From Selaginella moellendorffii (Eukaryota; Streptophyta; Lycopodiopsida; Selaginellales; Selaginellaceae): a DNA stretch of 64,000 nt. The position numbers were made by a program, and so were the translations under genes. Position 1 is the stretch's first letter; each line of letters opens with the position of its first letter. The DNA lies in contig NW_003314340.1 in NCBI RefSeq assembly GCF_000143415.4, positions 614,161 to 678,160 of the forward strand, given 5' to 3'. This document shows, piece by piece, positions 46,082 through 55,671 of this stretch. The notes under the pieces were generated by a model. That model had not been told where the DNA came from. It saw only the letters and a program-made list of their open reading frames with translations, and searched no databases.

Positions 46082-49000
46082 ATGAAAGGACCCTCTCTAT
46101 TGAAATGTCTTTATAGTCCTAGGGGCATTGTGACATATCAAAGGATTTTGAATGGTGGGAAGAGAGTTGCAAAAGGGACCCTTGTGTCTATGGATCGGAA
46201 CTTTGTTATACACTGTCAAAGGCTTGGGGAAGGCAATGCTGCTGTATTAGTAGAGATTGTCTTCGATGGGAATGTGGTCGCTATTGAACGAGGAGAGATG
46301 GTCGTCGGGGTAAATGTTGTTGTTGCCTTGAAAAATCTGCAGAAGAAAGCAGATGTTGGGGACAGCGCAAGTGCGACGCATGTTCCCTCCGTGGATCTTA
46401 AGAACCGTGCTACATGGATTCAGGCAAAGGTGTTTCTAAACAACCCCGAGGGGGAGGTGGTAGCTGAGGGCTTAGCCACAGTTGTCGATCCAAGAGATGC
46501 GGTTGCTAATCAAGAATTGGGCTGGGATGATATTGGAGTTGCGATTTTAGAGGTTGTTGACACAGAAGAAAATAGTCTGACTATTGGAAGCATTGTGCGG
46601 TGGAAATTGAGGCATTTAGTGTTTGAGAATGTGAAGGATTCACAATCAAACACCACTACAACTGATGACAGAACATCTCTTCATGGGAAAAGAAAGTACA
46701 CCTTCCTAAAGCGCAGCCAAAGGGATCTGAGCAACGAACCGAAAAAGCAGAAAATGGCGATGGAGGTTCGAATGGTCTCGACAGTTGCTTGTTGCAAGAG
46801 GAGGTGCTGTCAACATGCTTATTGGGATGCTATTAAAGAGGAGAGAGCAAGATACAAGACATTGTCCTGGAAGGTAGCTCGCAATTTTGTGTATGAGGCA
46901 TTACGATCATCTGTTGATGCTTCAGAACATCAGGTGGGGGGCATGGTCTTCCAGAGGGGTTTGGTCTGCATGAAGGCATGGAGAATCATTTATGGAGTCC
47001 CTCGAAGCACATTCTACAGAATCAAAACTGAGTTCGAGGAACAAAGGGTTCAACAGGCAGTCCATGGGAACGACAGTACGCACAAAACCAGGGGTCATGT
47101 TGTATATGGAGAGGCAATCTTCAAGAGGTTTGTCGAGACATGTAGCGAGCAACAACCACATAAAACCCACCTCTTGGAAGATGGAACACGAGACACCCAA
47201 CGAGTTCTCCCTTCCATGTATACCAAGGGGGCCATATTGGAAGATGTGAATCGGGAACTCTAGAGTAATGGCTATAGGAAGCTGAGCCAATCTAGATTTA
47301 GTAGATTGTGGGGCAACAGGTTCAGGGATGTGAGTATAGGAAAGTACTCCAGCTTTTCAAAGTGTGACGAGTGCACTGCTATCAAAATGGCTTTGTCGAA
47401 GAATTCTTGCAGCGCTCAAGAGCGAGAGACGTTGGTTAGAAAGCGGCTCGACCACAACATCGAGCAGAGAAGCTGTAGGACTGCATATTATCATAACAGG
47501 ATTCTCTCCATGGAGAGACTTGACTCTTACCTCTGCATCATCCACGACAAAATGGACCAGAAAAAGACATGCTTACCTCGACTCAATCCTGCCCCCAAGG
47601 CAATCTCTTCATCCATGCAACTGCCTATGTCTCTGTTTGGCATAATCGCTCATGGGCATGGTGCCCAGAACTATGGGAACTTCTTTGTACCTCTATGGGG
47701 TGGCGGGGGTGCAAACATGATGATTGCGTCCCTAGCAAAACACTTAAGGTCTCTGCAAAGTGCGCAGACTGAGCTGAACGGCCAACCCTTGCATAAGGCC
47801 CTTGTCGATCAAACCCCATACAGGGTTCAGCTGGAGGAGGAGCAAAGGCTTGCAGTATCGCGTGGGGCCCCATGCCATCCCAGTGAATATGTTGGCTGTC
47901 AGATTGTAGGGTTATCACATGAGGCCTCATGCCATTCCGACGAGGCTGGTCGCCCGGTGAATGCACAGCCTCATCCAAACGAAGCAGAATCTCAAGGAAG
48001 TTCTTGCGGCCGATGTGGCCTTCCACCCCATCTTCTGCTCCAAATAGACAATGCTGGCAGTGAGAACAAAAACATGTACGTCTTCGCGTACTTGGCAATG
48101 CTTGTTGCCAAAGGCATATTTGAAACGGTTACACTTGGCTTTCTCATGGTTGGGCACACTCATGAAGACGTCGATGCCATGTTCAGTCACCTGGCAGAGT
48201 CCCTCCGGCGATCCAATGTCCTCACCCTCCCACAACTCTACGATGAGTTGCATCAAAGGCACTATTGAAGTTGCACTTGTGACAGAGGTTCCAGACTTTA
48301 AGGGGTTTGTAAGAGGCTACATCAGGGATGGATCCGAAACGCTGATTGGCCACTCCAAGCCTCTTCAGTTTCATTTCAGCATGCGTGACGGTGCTCCAAT
48401 GATGAGGTACAAGATGAGAGAATGGGACACAGTGTGGCTGCCAGTGGATGGCATTGAACTCTTCAAAAGAGATCCCATAACTGGGGAACCTATGATTCCT
48501 TAGGGTTCCCCACGGCCGATGCACCCGGATGGACTCAAAGACCAGGAAAGTATAGTGGCCGGGATTAGATAGCATATTGCCTTCTGGAAGAGGGGGTTGG
48601 TGTTTGGTGGAGAATCCTATTTTAAGAGGTGCAAGCCTTTGCTCGAATACTGGGAGAAGATTATATCTGCTATCCAAAATGGGCCGGTTGTATATGAAGA
48701 ATTGGAAGAGTCCTTTTGGCCAGAACCCAGAGCACCAGATAGTAGCGGAACAATGTCCTCTGGAAATGCAGTGACAGATAACGATGTTGAGGATCACTAT
48801 TGTGGGCCGAGGAACAAGAAGCCGGATTCAGCATTCAATCCAGTACAGGTCTGCAAAGGAATGGTCGTGCTTGTCAGACCCAGTAATAAAAAACAAATGA
48901 TATGGGTGGGGCGTTGCATCACTGATGCAGAGGAGGACGCGGAAACTAACTCCTTCAATGTAACTGTGGAGTGGTTCAAGCCAAGTTCCGGATATACGAA

Positions 49001-49248
49001 GGATTGCCTAGAAAAGAGATGGGTGCTGAATCCAAAGGATCCCAGCATGAGCATACCGGTGAATAATGTTGTGCATGGTTGGATGCGGAAGCAGAGTGCC
49101 ACCATCACCTTGCCAGACCATGCAAGAGATGCAGCAAGAGCATTCATAACCCGGGTTCAAGGTGAGATTCATTAATATTCCTTTACTAAGTTTCTAATGT
49201 ATTTTATTTCAAGGTGAACAATCCGAATCTGAATCAGAGGAGGCATGA
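46082..49248 (+). pseudogene. DUF7869-like putative transposase gene, disrupted
   Basis: One frame runs from 46082 to 48265, then shifts one base near 48256 to continue to 49161, with a small final exon 49215-49248 (intron 49162-49214, ending SESESEEA). In-frame stops are TAG at 47261-47263, 48501-48503 and 48567-48569. The N-terminus includes a Cys-rich patch (ACCKRRCCQHAY). The core resembles the widespread uncharacterised DUF7869 family: FSKCDECTAIKMA, DHNIEQRSCRTAYYHNRILS, LWGGGGANMMIASLAKHL, LLLQIDNAGSENKN and GFLMVGHTHEDVDAMFSHL. The D of QIDNAG and the HTHEDVD cluster suggest an RNase H-like DDE fold, by inference. It is the best transposase candidate in the element. The segment 47855-47902 may be an additional palindrome-bearing intron. 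Confidence 0.7.
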
Positions 49249-49253
49249 TGGCA

Positions 49254-49950
49254 TGGCGTGATGGCGTGAGGCGTGAGACGTGACACCAAAAAGGAGGTGT
49301 CCACTAGCGCTTAGGCTTATAATGGCGTGTGCCCTCATGCCATTTACTTGATCACCAAATACCTTTTTCCCTTTGCACTAGTATATCTTAATACCGGTCT
49401 GAGAAATAGAATGGCATGTGCCCTCAGGCTTTTTACTAAATCACCTTTGAAAGAAATGCAAGCCTCTATGTCGTAAAAAAAAGGTACTAGAGAAATTCCT
49501 TAATAATATGAATGTTATTTAGTTTCATGAAAATAAACTAAGGGTCAAATGAGTTAAATGACTTCTCCAGACTAGCAATGCCTCTTGCTACACCTTCACA
49601 ATTAGATTCGTTAGAAAAAGATAACATTGAATAATATCTAAATGTTCTCACCATTAAGTTATATGTCTGGCTAATAGGAATGACGTTCATCTTGGAAAGC
49701 TTACCACACGCTCAATGAATAAACAAATAGTGTGTGCGCGCATGCCATCGCTCTTCTTTAGCTTCAGATTCGGCTTGTTCACCTTGACAATGAGATTTAT
49801 TATACAACCAGATGGACTCAGTCTGGACACAAAGTCACCGCGCTAGTCACCATGCCCCAGATATGTCTAGCCCCTGGACAAAAAACATATAATTTCACGT
49901 CATTTTCAAATACTTGAAAATTTGTACCTAGTCCCATTTTACTGAATAAA
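49254..49950. other. Transposase 3' flank with palindrome copies and half-sites
   Basis: Tandem half-sites ATGGCGTGATGGCGTGAGG (49254-49272) and palindromes at 49322, 49411 and 49727 lie between the transposase stop and the right TIR. No further gene is seen. Confidence 0.55.
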
Positions 49951-49974
49951 TCCCACTTTAACGAAATAGAGCTT
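49951..49974 (-). repeat. Right terminal inverted repeat
   Basis: The 24 bp are a perfect reverse complement of 38886-38909. A related motif (GTCCCATTTTA) lies 10 bp inside it. Confidence 0.92.
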
Positions 49975-49978
49975 ACCT
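49975..49978 (+). repeat. Target-site duplication ACCT, right copy
   Basis: It abuts the right TIR and is identical to 38882-38885. On the minus strand host AG plus GT followed by the TIR start reads AG|GTAAGC, a consensus 5' splice site. Confidence 0.85.
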
Positions 49979-50292
49979 GCTGTTTTAACTATATACTCTT
50001 TTGCAAGCGCAATCATGTATTTTATAGAGAGAATCTCACACTCAAACATTTGAGCCAAGCTTATTTTACCCTGCTTCTACTTAAAGACGGTACTAATAAA
50101 TTTAATTACCTTACTTTTTCTTGCTAGCCTCCTATGCATCTCTGTGGGAATAATGTTAGTTTTGTCACTCATGTCTCTAACTTTCCTCTCAAAATTAAAA
50201 TTAGATTTCTTAAGGTTTTCAATTTCAATTAAGGTGAGCACAACTTTATTAGCAACCAACCATTCTTTATGTATTACATCAGGTTTAGTCAT
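49975..50292 (-). pseudogene. SWIM zinc-finger gene remnant, part 1 (upstream of the transposon)
   Basis: The minus-strand frame reads EWLVANKVVLTLIEIENLKK, RRLARKSKVIKFISTVFK, a TAG at 50077-50079, then KQGKISLAQMFECEIL and MIALAKEYIVKTAG up to the transposon. This is the kind of sequence that precedes a SWIM finger, and it continues in frame at 38885. The TAG and AT-rich drift suggest an old, degenerate gene. Confidence 0.5.
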
Positions 50293-52554
50293 TATAGTGT
50301 CTTTGCTTCATATGATTGGCATCGGTATTGCAACAATACAACTGGCACCATCTAAAAAATCTTGCTTGCTTTTGTTTCTTATAGAAATATGGGGTTGGAA
50401 CAAAAGCAAATTTGTCACCATGAATCTAGGTATAACACTTGCCCTTCAAAAACATCTCCACACACGTTACATTAGATTTTGCTAGCACTTGGTAGATTGC
50501 CCATTGCCTTGGCTCTACACTACAGTAAATGATTTCAATCTGTTGTGATGCACTCTCTTCATCAGCCATTTGAGGTGGCTCAATCTAAGGGTAGTGTTTT
50601 AGAACAAAATGGTATTTAGCATTAGGTCTATGAGAGCTTTTCGCTCTAAGGTCCGTGCTAACATCTTCACAAGCAAAGAAAAAATGTCATTTTGAGCAAT
50701 AGTCTTTATATCACCAATAGAAACCTTGGGAGTGTACTTCATAGATGTGCCATAGACCACTTCCTTAACTATAATTGCTATTATTTGGGTATGTGGAGTC
50801 AATTTTCTCATCATTTTATCATATCACATCTCAACAAAAGGCATTGTTCCCATATATCTTTATTTCTCGAATGCCAACACTTTTGAAGATTGTTTTATAC
50901 TACATATTAAATTTGATAAACAAGCTTTGTATAGACTCAATTTCCCTTTCCCTACCTTAGAAGAATGCTAATTTAGTGTTTACTTTAGGAGAAATTCACA
51001 ATTAAAGTGTATGTGAGGTCCTCAAGTGGTTGATCCTAATAGAAAATGTAATATTAAAAGGCAAAAAAATAAGAAGAAAAAATAAAAACTAGCTTGAAGA
51101 GAATGATGTCCTTATTGGAACATTTTAAATTCCCACCACCCTAACCATAACTCAAATTGTAGTAGACAATTTATGTTTGTATGGCTATCATCATGCCATT
51201 ACATTTAAATCTCATTTACTTTTGCCTCATGCTCTTTTTTAGAAAGTGCAGCTTGCTATTATTTGGACAACTCCTTAAACATTAATTGAATTTTTAGTTT
51301 GATAAAATGATAGTGATGATTTAGATTATGAGCCAAATGGAATTCACAAGTCCACTCATGACTTTCTAATGGCTGACCATTCCCAAAAATTGCTAGAATA
51401 CCATTTCAATTTGCATTAGCCTCATTTACCATAAAATTGCAAAAGTTTGCAGACTTATTAGTTCTCTTTCGTACATTATCAGAGAGGGACTTCCAAAATA
51501 TTTTTTAGGCTATTTGGTCTTATACTTTAAACTCTACTATCACAATTGTCAAGTTATAATATAGCCTATGAAAACACAAATATTACAACTATTTCAATAT
51601 AATGAGAATAAAAATTACTTTAGATCATATACATAAGCTCCCATGGTTATTCAACCTGATATGCACTTTATATAGTCAAAATGTACCCATGTATTTGCAA
51701 CATTACTAAACTTAAACATGTCCATTCAGGAGACAAGATCTACACCAAAGGCAAAGCATATTGTAGACATTTTAAAGATGAATAGACACTCCTACTCATT
51801 CATAACTTAGTCTGGAAACAAACTTTCGTAGATAAACTTGTATGGACAAGTCTGTTTTAGTTCAAGGATGGAGTCAATTTTTTATTACAACTTCCCCTCT
51901 CAAAATTCACATATCCAAGATTTTATCCTAAATAATATAATATATATAAAACAATATTATTGTAATGTATGAAATACAATGGATGTACCTCCTTAGGCTA
52001 GTAGCAAATTACACTCTTCGTAATAAATTCCACAAGCTAGCCTTGTTTAATTGAATCTTTTGGCAACCCAAATTGAGTAAGGTGTTTATGATAAAATCCT
52101 TAAGGACGGTCTTCTGAATATGCTTTGGAGTTGCAGATGAGTTTTTCATTGTCTCTTTCTACACAACATCTTTGAAATGGTTGAAAGAATTTCTTTATAT
52201 CCTTTCTTGCATTGGATACATATGTGTGCCAACATGCACTACAACTCTTCTAGCCACTCCATCTTGTGGAAGAAAGTAGTATATCTTAATGTTATAGATA
52301 ATATGACATAAAGGAGTGTTTTTGAAAAATTGATACTTAAATCCAATAGCAATAGTGTTTTAAGCAGAAGGATTGATTGTAAACCCTTCAAAAAATATAT
52401 AATTTCTATAATGATCTTGATTGTATGCTTTATCCACATAATCTAAATGTCTACCACAATGAACTATAGACAATGTGCCTTCAAAATGTTGGAAGTGTGT
52501 GGTCTTGATTTTGCACCAATTGTACAATGACTCGAGTTTTAATTATGAACACTA
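50293..52554. other. AT-rich sequence, possible further exons of the SWIM gene remnant
   Basis: Short minus-strand frames such as 50599-50814 (IIAIIVKEVVYGTSMKYTP) may be decayed coding DNA of the same gene. No complete ORF, RNA gene or repeat is recognised. Confidence 0.35.
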
Positions 52555-53146
52555 TATAAGCAACTAAAGAGAACAACTCGAGAGACAATCCGTTGGGGTT
52601 CAAATATAGAAGGAAAAAGCCCATGAACAAGAGTGCACCCCCTTTTCCAATTAGTTAAGGGTCTTGGGATATTTAAGGTTAAGTGTCCTTGGGTTTGAAT
52701 AGTATTGGGCTAGGTGACCTTCTGGGAAGTTTAAATTCAAGAGCTTTCATTTGGTATCAGAGGCGTCTTGGGTTCAACTCTATTGATTGGCTAAGGGAAT
52801 CACACCACAAGTTGATTGACATTTGGTTGGTTCAGTTTGCTCCTGCTAGGCTTGACCCAAGGGGTAAGGTGTCAAGAGAGCGGGGCTCTTAGGAGAGCTG
52901 TAGCTCTCAACTTCCATTCACAAGGGTGTGAATTTGTAGGGAAGTGTGGTGGATTGTAAGCAACCAAAGGGAATGACTTGAGATACAATCCGTTGGGGTT
53001 CAACTATAGAGGGAAAGGGCCCATGAACAAGAGTGCACCCAATTGGTTAAGGGTCTTGGGATATTGAGGGTTTTGGGATATTTCCTTGGGTTTGAATAGT
53101 ATTGGGTTAGGTGACTTCTTGGGAAGTCCAAACTCATGAGTTTACA
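52555..53146 (+). mobile_element. TRIM-like miniature LTR retroelement, copy 2 (full structure)
   Basis: The 592 bp are flanked by a 5-bp duplication CACTA (52550-52554, 53147-53151). LTR1 is 52555-52749 and LTR2 52955-53146 (TGTAAGCAACC...GTTTACA). The PBS TGGTATCAGAGG (52752-52763) is complementary to initiator Met tRNA. A purine-rich tract (GTAGGGAAGTGTGGTGGAT) precedes LTR2. The internal part is about 205 bp and non-coding. This is the structure of a terminal-repeat retrotransposon in miniature; it must be moved by another element's proteins. Confidence 0.88.
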
Positions 53147-53994
53147 CACTACTTAGTGACATTTAAAGCATGTACCTATTATTTAGAATCTATGCCTTAG
53201 CAAGCGTTAGCAACATCCTACTGATGTCTCAAACCCAAGAAACCAATCCAGGGCAAACCACAAAGAACATGTGGTATTGAGAAAAGCCATAATCTATCAA
53301 AGAGAACAACTAACCATCATGAAAGATCATTAATCATCCCATCAATAGAGAAATGCATAATCATCGTCAAAGTAGGAATCCACCATCCCAAAGAACAGCG
53401 AATCATTTTATATCAACAACAATCAAGTAAAACCTTTTGAAAAGGATAATCAACTATCTTAGATAATAGTCAATCATCACCAATGATTGCTAGATGCAAA
53501 CATTAACTTCAACATCGAAGCTAAAAGCCAAAATGCCTTCTCCAGCAACTTTTAACAAATGGAACAATGAGCACAAAAACTCAAGGAACCAAGAGCTTGA
53601 AGAAGCCTTTAGCTAAGTCTTGCCTAACAATGATCACAAGTTCCATATAAACTAACTTCAATGCTAAAGAGAAATCATGGTACAACCCACAATATCCCCC
53701 TCAACACATCCATAAGCTAAACTTTATAATGCCAAAGTTAATGAAGAGCATGTCTGCATCAATCCAAAAGCTAAACATAACGAAGCTATGCTCAACAAGT
53801 GATCACTAAACGATCCTCCATGAATTCATCTATAGAAAACGTAACTCACTTCATAATAGCACAAGAAGAATCATCAATGATCAACATATTCCAATTCAAA
53901 TCCAAGAAGGACTCAAATATTCTAATATCAATCACTAACTCTTCCTCTCGTAAAGTTAGTATAGTCCACGACTAAATCACTTTTCAAGGAAAAG

Positions 53995-55671
53995 TGTAAG
54001 CGACTAATTTTTCTATTCTACTTTAGTCACTTAACCACACCTTTGATCGCTTGGAGGAGTCTCACTCACAACCTCCATAAGTCCTATTTCAGACTTGGGC
54101 TTGCTAGCCCCGAGAATGGCATCCCCGCCACTCAACCTTTGCACTTGGTCCAAGTGCTCCACGTGTTCGATCCCATGACCGACACCACAAGGTACCACCG
54201 ACATATCAGCCCGTTACGCTAAGGCCATGCCCATTCACCTTGGTCACACCGGTGGTCCAACACCACCTCCATCACAGTCTCATCTCTCAAAGACTGGGCC
54301 ATCTGTTCATGAGTGATCATCCCAAATCCACTCCTTAGCATCCTTAGGATGCCTATAGACATGGGGAATAGCCTTCCCCAATATCTCTTTTCCGATCCCC
54401 ACCAAGTCCCTTTCTACTCATGGCTGTGTTCACCAACACTACCACTGGGTCGAGGCTCATAGGCCCAACCACCAAGTCCCATGGTCCTCTGGGACTTCCT
54501 TAACACCCAACTGTATCCTTGGTCACTACACCAGAGGACTACTCCACTTCCTTTCCATAGTCTAGGCCTTTGGGACAACATTTCGGAACACCGTGGCCTT
54601 ACGCAAGCCTTGTGGGTACTCTTCCCGCTTTCCGCCTTTAGGTGCTCTAGCCATAGGCTTAGAGCGAGGTTCCGTTGAGCCACGCTTGGTATCTAAGTAA
54701 GTAGTGCCACCCACACTTGGATTGAGAGCATCGGCCAAACGATCTCCCAGGGGAACTAGAGCCGGCTCTTGAACACTTCACCAAGCTGCCCCGCTTGTCA
54801 GTCTGTGTTCACTCTAGTCTTGGACTTCCCAGTGGGCAGCTCATCACCCAACACTAGGTACAGCCTTCCTGGGCCAAACTAGCCTTTCCTGGCCAAACTG
54901 GCTCCACTGCAATCCTCCCCCTTACTATACTTTTGGAGCTCACCAAACCCCCTAGGGTCTAGGAGACTAACGCTTTGGGCTTTCACCCTCTCAGACTCGA
55001 ATTCGGACTCGGACTTGGACTCAGATTCGGATTCGGACTCGGACTCGGACTCGGACTCGGGCTTGGTCTCGGCCTTGGCCTCGGTCTCGGTCCCAGTCTC
55101 GGTCTCGGTCTCGGTCCCGGTCTCAGTCTCGGTCCCGGTCTCGGTCTCAGTCTCGGTCCCAGTCTTGGTCCCGGTCTTGGTCTCGGTCTCGGTCTTGGTC
55201 TCGGTCTCGGTCCTGGTCTCGACTTCAGACTCCATCTCGGGTCCATCTTGGACTCCACCTCGGGTCCATCTCGGACTCCATCTCGGTCCATCTCAGACTC
55301 CATCTCATGTCCATCTTGGACTCCATCTCGGTCCATCTCGGACTCCATCTCGGGTCCATCTCGGACTCCATCTCGGACTCCATCTCAGACTCCGTCTCGG
55401 ACTCCATTTCGGACTTTGTCTCGGGTCCATCTTGGACACTTCCATGTGTTATGTGTTGGTCCTTTTTGGGTCCCTTTTTGGAGCCTTGCTCATTAGTTGC
55501 CTCATGCTCGCTCCTCGAGCACTTTGTTGGGAGTTCCACTCCCGCTCTCGACCTTCCAAGTCAGAGCTTTTTGGTCCAAACGTGTTACACTCGTTTGGCT
55601 TTCGCTTCGGCCACTACCACGTGGCACCCTTTCTGGCTGCACTTTAGGGCCTAGGGATTTTGTGTTTCACA
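53995..55671 (-). repeat. 3' LTR of the 7.3 kb element
   Basis: On the plus strand it begins TGTAAGCGACTAATTT and ends GTGTTTCACA. It includes the minisatellite 54995-55440. It is 85 bp longer than its partner, mostly through repeat-number differences. Confidence 0.87.
54995..55440. repeat. Minisatellite within the left LTR
   Basis: Units TCGGAC/TCGGTC pass into units of 11-12 bp such as TCCATCTCGGAC. It is the same array as in the solo LTR, seen on the opposite strand. It creates spurious ORFs in several frames. Confidence 0.88.

Larger units (their letters stand above)
38980..49748. repeat. Dispersed 22-bp palindrome family within the transposon
   Basis: The consensus half-site ATGGCRTGNGR is followed by its near complement YCNCAYGCCAT, always 22 bp. 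Copies start at 39272, 40349, 40424 (perfect palindrome), 41646, 41837, 41978, 43477, 44751, 44811, 44888, 45698, 47857, 47914, 49322, 49411 and 49727, with weaker ones at 38980 and 45619 and tandem half-sites at 49254-49285. Seven lie in short predicted introns of the minus-strand genes, two in coding sequence (encoding the repeated phrase AEMAC) and the rest in flanks or in the transposase gene. I saw none elsewhere in the window. Confidence 0.88.
38886..49974. mobile_element. 11.1 kb DNA transposon with perfect 24-bp TIRs and ACCT/AGGT duplication
   Basis: The left TIR (38886-38909, AAGCTCTATTTC followed by GTTAAAGTGGGA) and the right TIR (49951-49974) are perfect reverse complements, flanked by a 4-bp duplication ACCT. 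The subterminal DNA repeats the motif TCCCA(C/T)TTTA/TAAARTGGGA on both sides. The inter-TIR region carries a plus-strand DUF7869-like transposase candidate (46082-49248) and minus-strand genes for a ParB-like protein (42542-44937), a basic/acidic protein (40323-42507) and an FCP1-like phosphatase homologue (39328-40240). 22-bp palindromes occur throughout. The superfamily is not recognised. TIRs are intact but the transposase candidate is disrupted, so this copy is probably no longer autonomous. Confidence 0.88.

Noticed and set aside
38980-49748. CRISPR-like array of palindromic repeats
   Set aside because: Spacing is irregular (tens to thousands of bases), copies lie in introns, exons and flanks, and the host is a eukaryotic nuclear genome.
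54983-55647. Similar low-complexity ORFs on both strands
   Set aside because: Same minisatellite in the LTR.
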